Shown piece by piece: positions 1 to 12,100 of a stretch of 64,000 bases of DNA (positions within the stretch are counted from its first letter, which is position 1; each line of letters opens with the position of its first letter). A program made the position numbers and the translations under genes. The DNA is from Marthasterias glacialis (taxonomy: Eukaryota > Echinodermata > Asteroidea > Forcipulatida > Asteriidae). The notes under the pieces were generated by a model that was not told the origin of the DNA, searched no databases, and saw only the letters and a list, made by a program, of their open reading frames with translations. The stretch lies in NCBI GenBank assembly GCA_911728455.2, contig OU452229.1, positions 23,611,347-23,675,346 on the forward strand. Direction: 5' to 3'.

Positions 1-480
1 GAAATTGCTCATAACTGAACTGTATTGATTCTAACTTGTGTTCCAACCCCCCATCGGTGCCTCAGTCATGTACATGTACCTAGGATTTTTGCTTTATGTT
101 AATACTGATCTTTTATTGTTATTATTAGTAGTTTTAGTAGTAGTGTTATAACTTGCCTAACAACACATATATTCAGCATTTCCAATAAAACATTGTTTAA
201 AGTAATATTTTCATAAACAAGTAATGTGTTAAGTGCCAGGTTTTGCTTCAATAGTTCAAGTCACATTCTGGGACCAAGGGTCTATTTTGCAGTAACAATA
301 TAATAGCATTGCCCTGCTTACTGCAGAATAGATCCCTAGCGTAGGCTGCCATTGTTGATGTCAAACAGTGGAAACTTGCCAGCGTGTGTGCACCACGGGC
401 AACTTTAACCAATGATAGGTCTTCCTTTGACCTCGGTGATGGCGCTTTTTGAGCTTGTGACATCACGTGCAAGGGGTCTA

Positions 481-656
481 TAGACTTTTATCGTGCTGCC
501 ACCATCCTGGTCATGTTCCCTGTATCCAATAACAGTAGTATATGCTAATATTCATTGTACAAAAAGGAACCAGACTGTTTGCCCTTCCAGCCTCGGTTTG
601 GTTACGTTGATTTGAATGGGAGAAAATCAAGATGGCCGCACCATGATAAAGGTCTA
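481..656. repeat. MITE-like inverted repeat (176 bp)
   Basis: Left arm 481-506 (TAGACTTTTATCGTGCTGCC...) pairs with right arm 631-656 with a few mismatches. No coding capacity. Confidence 0.55.
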
Positions 657-714
657 TTGCACATGTGGCCCACATAATCCGGTCCTTCACAAGGTGCCTC
701 TAGAATGCAATAGA

Positions 715-860
715 CTTATCCATTAAGCCCTGCCCCAAACATATTGACCAATCACAGCATTGGCTAAATCACCAGCAGCAAAATGTGCGTCTCTACAATG
801 CCACACTGCACGACATAAATGTACACGCAGCAAGTTTACATTTTTCCAATAGGACTTTAT
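715..860 (+). repeat. Interspersed repeat, family A copy 1
   Basis: The reverse complement of this stretch is found at about 45160-45310 with clear identity (shared blocks GTGCGTCTCT, TGCCACACTGCACGACAT, CAATCACAGC). Two diverged copies 44 kb apart mark a dispersed non-coding repeat. Confidence 0.6.
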
Positions 861-883
861 TGTGTCAGACTTTTCGATTTTTC

Positions 884-1004
884 CAATGGAAGACACTTGA
901 AACGTTAGAGGGCGCCCCAGTAAGCGGTCCTTTTCTATTGTACTCATAATAGAAAAGGACCGCTGACTGGGGGCGCCCTCTAACGTCTCAAAAGTCTCCC
1001 ATTG
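884..1004. repeat. Long palindrome (121 bp, 56-bp arms)
   Basis: Arms 884-939 and 948-1004 are near-perfect reverse complements around an 8-base loop. The outer ends read CAATGGAAGAC and GTCTCCCATTG, close to the ends of the inverted repeat at 7708-7855. A fold-back MITE is the likely nature. Confidence 0.7.
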
Positions 1005-1720
1005 TGACGTAAGAAAATTTGCTTCGCTTTTACAATTCACCCGTGGTATGAACCGGGCTTAACAAGGTAGAACATGTAAGTTGATTGTTTCCTTTTGTCT
1101 TCCCCCATCCATGTAGGCTGCTCTTTCCGAAGGAAGGCACATTAAGCCGACTGTAGTTTCCAGTTTGCTTTGGTGTTCCGTGTAAATAACTCATCACACC
1201 GTAGCAATGAGGGAAGATCACAGTATGCCTTCTGACAAGCCTCTCCAAGCAAGAACCAGCCAGAACCGGACCTCACCGCTTTGAACCAGTTCAATCTAGT
1301 ACCACAGGGACCATGAGAATATGTGGAAAGAATTTACTCCAGTATAAATGCTCCAAAATGCCTTCATGCACGTTTCTTAAAAACTACAAAATTGCAAATT
1401 TGTGGAGATAAATAATCACTTTCTGAATAGGATTGGGGTTTGTTTCAAAATCTTAAAAGATCTGAGAAATTGCTAATAAGTGCTTATTATGTTATCAAAG
1501 CTGCGTATCCCAAAAGCTTAATTTTTAAAAGATTAATACATTGGTTAAAGTTAGAGCTTGTCCAAAGCACTTGTTACATATTACTTAAACCATGTATTAA
1601 ATAATATATTGTTGCACTGTATTAGTTCATAAACAGTCGTGAAATAAATACTGTGCATCTTTCCTCAAATATCCTAGTCTGGATGTGTTTTCTTGATGTT
1701 ATGAAGATCTGGGAATCCAG

Positions 1721-1897
1721 TATAGACTAATCCGAGCATCTCGTTCATGGGTGTTTACACACCCGCAGCTATGGCCGCCGCATGCGCGCGTCGACGCGCA
1801 CACACTGTGAATCCTTGATGTTGATTGGTACATATGGGCGCGTGCAGCAGCCATAGCTGTGGTGGTGTACGAGCTCTGCTCGGATTAGTGTATAGAC
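1721..1897. repeat. MITE-like inverted repeat (about 175 bp)
   Basis: Left arm ACTAATCCGAGCA with GCAGCTATGGC further in; right arm GCCATAGCTG and TGCTCGGATTAGT. Internal CpG-rich segment, no coding frame. Confidence 0.65.
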
Positions 1898-2107
1898 CTT
1901 TCCATTGTTGATAAACAAACCACGCTGGTTGGCATGGACAGCCAAATTTAGCAAAACATTCAAGTCTTGTTGACAGACGTGACCAAATTCAAGATTTTTG
2001 CAACTTTCTATTTAAAGAAAATACATCTCATTATTGGTTGGTTTGTTTCCAACAAGTTTAGAACATTTTTTTAATATTTGTGTAACATTTTTGCAAACTG
2101 ATTATCA

Positions 2108-2356
2108 GGGCCCAATTTCATTGCTCTGCTATCTACGTCATTTTGCGCTTACGAAGACCATTCGCCGCTTATGAGGTTAGCGCCGAATTTCTGCGCTAGC
2201 TGTGGAAACGAGGAACTATTAGTACGTGAACTACGCATGCGCAGAAGCAAAACATCCTTGCTAACCTGTGAAATACGCTTAAGTAAGCGCGGAATTTTCT
2301 GCTTACTTAAGCACCGATTTTTCGCTTACGGTAAGCAGAGCCATGAAATTGGGCCC
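2108..2356. repeat. MITE-like element with GGGCCCAATTTCAT ends (249 bp)
   Basis: Ends are a 23-bp inverted repeat beginning GGGCCCAATTTCAT with one mismatch. Decayed relatives carrying the same CTGCTTA/TAAGCA and AAATTGGG blocks are seen near 50720-50910 and 63640-63820. Confidence 0.7.
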
Positions 2357-4235
2357 TGTTCGTACTTTGCATTCATGGCTCCCCAATAGTTTTTCCTTCT
2401 TGGTTGGCAAAAAGTTGCAAAAGAAAAGTCCATGGGAATGTGCCAGCAGTGTTGTAGTCAGAGGCCGGTAAATGGTTGAGGCTTAAGTACAGTCTGATTA
2501 CGAATAATGCTATTACAGTGCACAGTAAACAAAAATTATGCATAGGATTTGAAACGGTACCATTCGATATTTTGACTTAATGTTTTTTCTTTGATCTCAA
2601 GGGGGTGGGGGTTAAGGGGTTATCAGCAGAGGAGCTCCCATCCCCGCCCCCGCCTCTGATTATACCACTACCTCATGTCATGAGCATTATTGCAGCCTTT
2701 AGGAGAGAGATAACAATGGCAAGCGAGCAGACCCAACAGAAGACCGTAGTGGCGAAAATTAATCTCTTCTTTTTATAGTTCTTGGGTATTATCTCCTCGT
2801 AGTCATAGTCGCTACTGTTACCTATTATGTCCTCGTCATTCTGCAATCAATAATAAACAATAAAAATCTGGTAATTTTCAGAAACGACGGAATTTTATTG
2901 GCAACTCCTCCTCCACCATACTATGTTAAGATTAACACCAAAGCTTCATCATCTTGCCTGCCACGTGCAAATGCTATTCTAATCGCAACTATTCTTGTGC
3001 AGATAGGGCTTTCTTATAGTTTTTTTCTTGGTTGTTGAAATGGTTGGGGAGAGCTTTTGAAAAAAAAGTTAATATTTCATCTTTAGTCTTACTTCAGCTG
3101 CTCGACGGGCTCTGTTGACTCTGTGTGGATTTTCAAGATGTTCATCATGAAGCTCCTTCGATTTGTCTGAGCCACCAAGCTTAGCCTTGGGGGAAGAAAC
3201 GGGCATTGCAACCCGTAGCAGTCTTGCTCTGTGATAGGTAGCCGTTTTACCACCAACACCTTCCTGATTTACGTAACGAGGTCTTGTTGCATTGATGATA
3301 CTTTCTTTAGCTAGTTTAAAAATTGACGACAAATACTGTAATACTCATTCATTGTAGTTTTGAAGTAAGGGGTCTACGTGGTAGGCACCCATAGGTGTAA
3401 GGAGACTCTGCCCTCTGGTTAGGTGGGGTGGGGGGGGGGTTAGAGAGGTTGATTTGCCCGAAATTTTGCACAGAGAAGAACAAAAGTACCCGATTGTAAT
3501 GAAAAGGCCCCCTTCCCTTGCTCTGGTCGAATTTCTCCACCTGTTTTGCGCCCCCCCTTTTTGTTTGTTTGTTTGTTTGTTTGTTTGTTTGTTGTTGTTG
3601 TTTTTTTAGGGGGGGGGCAACTTCCCCTGCCTCCTGCTTGTGCGCCTTCCCGGCTTAGTTATAATATGCACACAGTGCATAATTACCAGCTTGCTGAACA
3701 TTTCGGGGGGGAAATGTAAACCCAAACAGTGAGGATAACCTTAAAGAAACATGCTTTTTATATTAAACAATTGTCTTTCTGTCAATGTTACAGGCTGAAA
3801 ACTTACCTATTACCATTGATGTTGCAGTTTGGGAGACGAAAATAACAACTATACACACCCATAAGGTTGACATAGTAACAACACTTCTCGAATACTTTCC
3901 AACATTATACATTTTGCGACTAAAATGTTGCGTCGACTTATTCGTTATCAAAAATTAAGGTTGATCATGCGAACGGTTGAATTCTTGCCATAAATTCAAA
4001 TCCATCAAAATATACGTCCCAGTGGACTCAGTTATTCTTGTTTGCTGAAAAATAAGGCTGTGTTCACTTGGTTGTTTCAGGATTCAAGACCAAACTTGCG
4101 TTAAATAAAGTATTTGGTAACAAGCCGTAACAAACTAACAGCTAGTGTTCTTTTAAAACGCGCGCCTTTGGCGTTTTGCGTGCGTTTTACGTGCGTTTTG
4201 CGTTGCGCGTGAATGTATTATCTATCCTGTTGGTG
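2357..4235. other. Gene-less stretch
   Basis: No coding region recognised. It has G-tracts near 3420-3440 and a (TTTG)n microsatellite at about 3560-3605. Confidence 0.6.
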
Positions 4236-4364
4236 AGGCCGTGTCCGAATCAAGCGACTTCGGCTACGGCTATGGCCGCTGGATGCAACCACAACGTTGA
4301 AGAATAGGAATCCTCGGCGTTCCGGCCGTAGCCACTGCCGAAGCCATTCATTCGGACACGGCCT
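4236..4364. repeat. MITE-like element with perfect 15-bp ends (129 bp)
   Basis: AGGCCGTGTCCGAAT at the left and its exact complement at the right, with inner pairing GGCTACGGC/GCCGTAGCC. Confidence 0.7.
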
Positions 4365-7019
4365 ATACGAGATACGAGCGCGCATTGGTAGAACGCACAT
4401 ACGTTTCGCTTACTCCCAGTTCCAAAGCTGGTATTCGTCTTTGTGTGTAATTTTTTAAACCTAAAAACCTTGTTTACGGTCAGCGAATTTCTTAAAACAA
4501 AGGACATTATTCAGAAGATTAAGTGTCTGCACAACACGTGTTAAATACAAAAGGCCTACCTCGCTTAGTTTTTTGTGTAAATCGTTAAAAAAACATTCTT
4601 GGTTGGCCAATGCATTTGCAATGGGGCTTCTGATGATGTTCGGAACCGGCACGTGTGGGGCATGGTTTTACTTTGAAGTGACGTCAGGACCTTTTCTATG
4701 AATGCTACGGCAACGGCTTCGACTGTTGCTAAGGCTTTTGCTAAGGACGTCCCATACTTTGACGCAAGATGACGCGGCGATCCAGATGTATTATTAGCCG
4801 TAGCCGTAGACCTTTTGTACTTAGCGTCACTATTTTGAGTAGGGCGCCCTCCGATAGGGGTCAAACGAAGGTTGCTCATTGGCCCAATCTGTGCGCCGCA
4901 CATTCATGTGCGTTTTCCCATCGTTTTACCTCTAAGATGGCGGCGTAATGACGTCAATGACGTCAATGCATGAGGTCCACATGTGGGTCATTATTTTAGT
5001 AAGTTTAGCTTTACCATTTTATTGTTATGCTTAGTTATTACACGACTCACCCAGTCATATTGTCTCAGCAGAGGCATAACCAGGGGGGGGGGGGGGGGGG
5101 TGGATGGGGTCTGGAGCCCTACCCGCTCCTGCTCTTGCACCCCCAAAACGAGACCGAAAAAATGCAGAAATGAAAGGTTTGATACATTTAATAACCCCCA
5201 CCCAAATTTTGTCTTTGCCCCCCCCCCGTCTCTTTGCCATTTTGAATTACGCTGATGCAGTCAGGGTTTCTTCGTTCCAAGCCTCGCTATCATGGATGGC
5301 GCGCCGCAGCGATGTCCCCGTCACTACTGAGCGAGCAACAAGACATACTGGGACAATATGGCGCATTGGGAGATCATTCACCCCTGGGAACGAGGTTGGT
5401 GCGTTCCACTCAGGCGAACGCAATTTGCCAACTTATTACGCGCCCGTTTTGAAGGGGGAACGTGTTGGGTGGAAAAGGCGTTTGCAACGTTTGATAAAAT
5501 TCGGCAAACGGAGGAGGTGTTAGCATTGTGTTCGCCAATTTAATTCGTTTATTAAATTGTATTTGTTTACAAATGTGTTGAACGGAAGTAGTAATGAAAA
5601 TTTTTGTTTTTGTTTTTTTAACAGCAGACGTCAAAACAATACCGAACACACAAAATAATCACTCTGGATACTTCAAAATGATTGGTCCTACAGATTGGAG
5701 CGAGCGTGCGCATAGCCTTTGAAGACAGCGCGTTCCTGTCCAAAACTCTCAGCGTGACGCACATTACAAGCGGTAACGCAAACGATGACGTGGGTGGAAC
5801 GCACCCCTGCCAGAATTCATGCTGTAGTCGAAACCTTGATTTCAGAATACAGATTGCGATACAAGCACGGTTTCCTCCAGACAAACACTTCAAACAATTT
5901 TCACTTCAGCATTTCTTGCAGTTTGAATACACATTCATAGATAAAGGAAATCAATTTATTACATTAAATTATGCACAAAAAAGCTTAAAACAAATATATA
6001 TATTTTTGGACGTCTAAATTTGTACATTTTGCATAATGAAGCATTTTGACATTTTTACTTTTTACAACATAATTTTTACAAATTTAAAACGAATATTCAG
6101 AATATCTGTTACAAAAATGTCTACACGAAGCTTATACTTGTTGGTTTAATTTTGGTAAAAACAAACAAACAAACAAGTACAACAACAACAAACCAATACG
6201 AATGCAGTATCCACGAAAATTCTAGTCAAGCTATCAAACGAATTACTGATGTACTGTAGTAGACTGGAACAACATTCATAAAAATGACAGACATCAAGAC
6301 GTACATTTGGATATTTTACAATAGCTATCCATGCTTCAAAGTGGAGGTACGACACTGGTTTGTTGAGTTACTGAGTTTGCAAAAACAGACAACCCCCCCC
6401 CCCACTACTTGATGTGACAAAGTTTTCAGAAACTGTCGTCACATATGTCAAACGGTGTGTATTGGTGCTGGTGGCACGCTTTTGGGCTTTGTTTTGGTTT
6501 AACATCTTATACAACCCACTTGCAGAAATGCAGAAATTTGTTTAATTTTCTCCAAAACGAGTATATTTTAAGAAAAAAACATTTCTCGGATTAATTTATA
6601 AAATTTGCTTTGTGTAAATTGGGCAATTGTTATCATCTGGGCAGTTTGATATTAAATTGATAAATTTGAAAGTCTTCACAACAGCAGTGCTGTACCACCT
6701 CTTATAAAAGGAATATTTCATTGCATTACTTTTAAAAGCTTATTGATTGATCACGAAAGTGTGATCAATTTTGGTAGAAAATTCAGAACTTTATACACAG
6801 AAGTTAAATACTTTGGTCCAATTTTAATATCTATTACATAATATGTGGTTCTCAGTTCCCGGAATGTATTAACTTTTAATTGCTGCTGCTGAGGTAGAAT
6901 GACCCCTTTATAACTATGTCATTTTAAAACTTTCTATCTGTATTTTTTTATCTCGTATAAGTAAGCCGAAACCATGCCCCATTTTGTTTTGTAAACGGAC
7001 ACATTGCCTTCAAATCTCT
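4365..7019. other. Gene-less stretch
   Basis: Open frames here (for example 5104-5523) run through a G homopolymer and a C homopolymer and look accidental. Long A/T-rich parts. No gene seen. Confidence 0.55.
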
Positions 7020-7385
7020 TAAAATGTTGCTTTTGGAATAGCTCCTTATCCCTTTTAGGAGTTGTTCATGCAATAAATTATCTACAGTGTACATACACAC
7101 ATTTGCCTCATGGAAATACAACCAGCGGAACCACACTACATAGAAACATATAGGCCTAATCCACCATTTTGTAGAAACAAACATTAGGTTCTACAAAATG
7201 GCGGACCGTGTTCTGTCACGAAATTAAACAATTTCAAGGGATATGAATTGTTATATTCTACATTTCTTTCTAATCATATTCATTTCATAGCAAACGCTTT
7301 TTATAACCCCAAAGCCCAACGCCCAGTAACGCCCAAATAACGCCCAAACCGAAGGCAATGTGTCACTTTAATTCCCGATTGTGGA
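7020..7385 (+). repeat. Interspersed repeat, family B copy 1
   Basis: Shares ordered blocks with 27970-28275: GGAAATACAACCAGCGGAACC, CGTCACGAAATTAAACAA, ATTTCAAGGGATAT and AACCGAAGGCAATGTGTC. A dispersed non-coding element. Confidence 0.65.
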
Positions 7386-7707
7386 TCACTTCATTTGGAG
7401 AAAATGGGCTCTCAATGGGGTATTAAAATATATCCCAATTGGGATTTGGGCGGTTGAGAACCGTTGCGCCCTGTGCTAGTTGCTAGAGCAGAAGTTATCG
7501 TTTAATATCCTCTTTGTTTGACATAATCTTTTTTAAAGGTGTGCATTGAGTACGTCAATGTCAAAACGGGTCACATGATAACTTGCGCCCTCTATTGATT
7601 CTTGCATAACTGTTAGTTTGGGCTAACTTTAGCATTATAATATTACCTATTTTATAGGATTGTTATATAAAATAAGACAATATGATTGAGAATTATAGTA
7701 CAGTGTA

Positions 7708-7855
7708 AATGGGAAACTTTTAAACGCCAGGTGGCAGCAGACTTACCAGTGCCATTGTTTGTGTAGTTCTGAGCATGCGCAAGTTTGCGAGAACAGTGGA
7801 TTTACCTGGTAAGTCTGCTGCCACCTAGTGTCTTCAATATTAAGTCTCCCATTAT
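7708..7855. repeat. MITE-like inverted repeat (about 148 bp)
   Basis: Left arm AATGGGAAACTTTTAAACG with GGTGGCAGCAGACTTACCAG inside; right arm CTGGTAAGTCTGCTGCCACC and AAGTCTCCCATT. The inner arms are almost perfect. Ends resemble those of the palindrome at 884-1004. Confidence 0.7.
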
Positions 7856-8488
7856 ATAAATATTTCCTTTCTTGGAAAAAAGTCACATTTAATATTACTA
7901 TATCGAGCTTCGTAAAGTACATTTATAGAAAATAGAAAACATTGTTATCAAGTTTTACAAAGGAGATACATTGGAGGCTGTTTTAGCGACCCTGCTCGGA
8001 AACTTTATGTTTCTGATGTCAAATTACTTTATGAATTCGAAGAGACGGTTCTTAGCACTAAAGATGGGTAGTGAAGACAGCGTCTTAGGGCTTAGAGTAT
8101 AAAGCAAATTTTAACACAAGGGCTTCTTCTTCGTTTTCTTCACATCCTTCTGCGGACGATTGGACTGTTACCCGACCCGCGGAAACCTTTTTTCTATTTT
8201 GGTATACCGACAAATTGCATGGACAACACCACGTACAATCACTCACCACTGCGAATAAACCGAAAAGAAGTTCACGCCACTGTGTTTAGCCAAGCCGAAG
8301 TCACTGAGTTAAATGTTTACAGTTGAAAGTACATCTACATGAATATACAAGCTTGTAGTCTTAGTTGCTGACTGTTACTGGTGTCAACACATTACCTTAT
8401 TGTGCAGAATCAGTTTGTTTAATTACACGCTGAATGCTGAAAATTCGGAGTGCAGATTACTTTTTATGCGTCATAAAAGTTGTCACAG

Positions 8489-9174
8489 TTATACATCAAC
8501 AACAGTGGGGTGATACCAGCTACCGACGAAAGGTTTGGTGATTTTGTACATAAACGAAGGATACCAGTGAACTTGACCACTGGTAGGCAGGTCATTCTCC
8601 ATTGGTCCGATGACATATTGTTTGATGCTATGCCACCACCTGATTGGTGCAAATACAGCGTGTGCTATCCAATCAATGTCCAAGACGGCGTAGGTGGAAG
8701 CTGCAACGCCATCCACGAGCAGTGTGCCGTGGTACGTGAGGGGTGCAAAAGCCCCAGTTTTTGTGACTGTGGAGACATCAGTCACCCTAGCAGGCTCGAG
8801 TTTTGCTTCTCTGTCGTGGTCATGTACTGTGGTGTAAAGGTACTGGCCCGTGTGTACGTCACTGGCGAACATGGACCTGCTATGACTGCTGAAGCTGGAG
8901 TTCGTGTCTGAAGCATAGACTACGTGCTGGGGGGTCAATGTTAACGTATAACCAGGTCGATCGGTCTGAATGACGTAATAAAGCGTGTCTTGGCTTGGTT
9001 TTCGGTCTAAAAATGTGATGACGTCACTGAACGTGACTAATCCGCTAAATCTTTCGACCACAGCGACTCTGTCACCGACTTGAAGTTCAGCCATTGTCCT
9101 TGTCAGACCATTTTGAAGAACGACTTGGGAATCCGACGGGAAACAGCCGCCGGATTTGGCAGCCTCAGATGAAT
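8489..9174 (-). CDS. hh: hh exon 3 (Hint / hog autoprocessing domain)
   Basis: Preceded by TTTAG and starts with the split Asp codon of [12 protein letters not shown]. It encodes the whole Hint domain and the sterol-recognition tail to TGA at 8491-8489. Length and order match the family ([34 protein letters not shown] near the C-terminus). An open frame on the opposite strand (8480-8911) is a shadow of this exon. Confidence 0.96.
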
Positions 9175-12100
9175 CTAAATCGTGCATAAATAGAAAATGA
9201 CGTAATTAGAAACCGTGACGACGTATTTCAATTCACTGTGTGACTTTTAGTAGTTTGTGCACAAAACTAAATCAAATTTAACAGTGTTGTTTTGGAATTT
9301 ATTATGATTTATATTCTGGCGTTAATTCACATCTCGGTTCGATGTGAATTGTGCCTTCGATGATACAAGCTGTATAACAAGCATCATCTGCGATGGCCCG
9401 AATTGTTTTTTATATGCAAATATCTTTTTCCTGATAAACTCTGACTATGTCAAATTCCATTCTTGTACCACTTTTGAAGGCACTATTACACCCACTTTAT
9501 TTCCCCTATCTGCACCACTAACACACTAGGCATACTAAGTTGATGAATTTGAATAAGTTTAAAAACAAATCTACGATTTCGTTCATGTCAGAGAAATAAA
9601 TGAACGTCGATTTATTGATTGAGAGGTCGCCCTCTTCTGTTTTATGTTTGAGTGATTAATAAAACATGGACGATTTGACGCAGTTTCGTAGAATGCCAGC
9701 CATTATTACGGGAAATTTAAAACTAAAGACCCACGGAGGGAGCAAATCCTAACCAGCTAGGTTATTAGGGTAGTCTACTGGTACGTTTATCAAACCAATT
9801 CTATATTTTCCCTTTGTGATACTACTGTTCATTTTGAGCTAACTAAATATATATTTTTTCTAACCAACCTTACAACCAGAATACTCGCAAACACCGACAA
9901 TAGTTTGGTGGTAGATAAAGACAACATGAACTTTGAACTTTGACCCCTCGTAGTCCGCTTTAGAGCGATTCCTTTGTTAGTGACTGATAACAAAACTTTT
10001 CTGTTGGTCCTAATATCTCACTCAGTAAACACTGCAGTACAATTACGTCGGTGTTTAACTGGGTTAACTGGAGCTGGTGTGCTTCCGAAATGGTCCGGGC
10101 ACACACTCATGTCTACGTTTGGAATTTGTTATCAAGCGGTAATGATGGATGATCCAAAATAGAGCAAAACTTAGAGATTATTTTTATATTCTTTGTGGAC
10201 AGCCGCCGGATATATTTATAACTGTCATCCAAAATGGCGCCATTTTCATGCATTAATTTGGTTCTGAAAAGGACAGCAGCGAAATGCGATGGAAAATCTG
10301 GGTTCTTTTGTTGAGTCGAGGTTATGAACGAAGGGAGACATTGTTTACTTATTTACCTGACTTGACAGAACAATGAATCCAGGTCTTGGATTCAAAGTGT
10401 ACCCAATCGAAGCCGGCCTCCACGGCCAGACGGGCCAACATGCCGTATTTAGACCGGTCTTTATCACTCGTGGTGATGTCGACTGCCCGTCCCTCGTAGT
10501 GAAGTGAGTTCTCCATGTGTAGCCCGTCTTCGTCCCATGCCTCGGTCACACGAAGCTGGACGCCCGGCCATTGGTTCATGACAGAGATGGCCAGAGAATT
10601 TAACTTGTCTTTGCACCTCTGGAAAGAAAATATCACAACAATTCGTCAGCGATAATTTAAAAATCACAAGCCTAGTTCATTAGTACGACCGGGAACTTTT
10701 CCCAGTCATTGTCTTGATCCACTCGACAGAACAACTTCTTATTTCGCTATATTGAACCTTTTTATTTATAAAGTAACTTGACGAACTTTTACCATGTATG
10801 ACATAGTGTAAGAAATCTTGGCAAAAACATTTCTGACAGACGAGTGCACATTTGGCTAGGTTGTAGTTTGAATATACATTTGGGATCTGAAACGCATATG
10901 ATTCTGAGGAGGTTGGGTGATGCCATTAAGTTTTCCAATGGTTATGCAGTCCGTTAGTGAGTTTGCCCGAAACAAAGTTGGGTCCTCTTATGACTTGCAG
11001 AGTTCTCGTTGGGTTGAAACGTTGATTTTGAACAAAGTAATCCTTAAGTGATGTTTGAAGCATGGTGTGGATACTTTCGGGTACAACCATGTATCTTTTG
11101 GAAGGAATGGTGGCTCTGAAAAGAGCCGTTGTGGTCTCTTTTCAGAGCTACCACTCCACCCAAAAGATGATTAAACATGGTTATAGTGGCGTAACTAAGG
11201 GGGGGGGGGAGGTGGGCAAGTGCCCCCAAACTGATGTCCGTGCCCCCCGGGTGCCCCATTTGAAATGTGGAATTTTGAGATTAAAAATTACCAGAACAAA
11301 ATGTCACATTTTATGAGCTTTTATGTAGTAATTTCAATGCGTTTTGTTAAAATTATTTACACGCATAATATTTTGTTTTACCTCAACACGACAGAAGAGC
11401 GCTGAAAAGGGAATTGTTCAGGAAAACCACAAACAGAAACTACAATTTGATTGGCCAAAAGTGACCCCTAGGAAAAATGGTGCTCGCCTCCCTTGTGCCC
11501 CCCCCTAGACTTTTACCCTAGTTAAAACTGGGTTGTAGCCGCACGTTTACTAGTTATATAGTTACTTCTCGAAGTCATTCTTTTACATCATCAGGTGACA
11601 TTCTCAAGAGACCAGCTGGAATGTACACATTCAGCCTCTTGGTTGAAGAGGAGGCAACAAACTCTCACGAAGTATGCAGAGCGGATTAAGCCACCAAAAT
11701 ACCTGCACACCGGTGCGGGAAGAGCGGCAGTTTCCTTGTCCAAACTATACTTAATAACTGCGGTCAGCTAGGATTTGGGATGGGGGTTGTCCTCCTTACT
11801 TTGTTTAAGGGTTACCCATTCCCAGGAGCTTGTAATATTGGTCAGTGATTTATGCCCTTCGGCAAATCAAAGCTCTGTTCCAACCAAAGGTCCGAATGAC
11901 CGAGAATGAACTTGAGAGGGCTTTTCTTGGCGGGAACCAATGGAGGGTTCCATAATGACACTCAAGGAGAGCTGGTCGTTTCCATGATACCCTTCAAACA
12001 CTTCAGCACTGATGCCGAATCTCCCATCACACTATCAGATTTTGTTTTCTTTCTAAAAGCCAACATTTTTAAAAAAGGCCAAGCGGATATTTTCTGATCA

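Noticed and set aside
5104..5523. 139-aa plus-strand frame
   Set aside because: Starts at a G homopolymer, crosses a C homopolymer, and has no recognisable domain or exon borders.
8480..8911. 143-aa plus-strand open frame
   Set aside because: Complement of the conserved hedgehog Hint exon; no similarity of its own.
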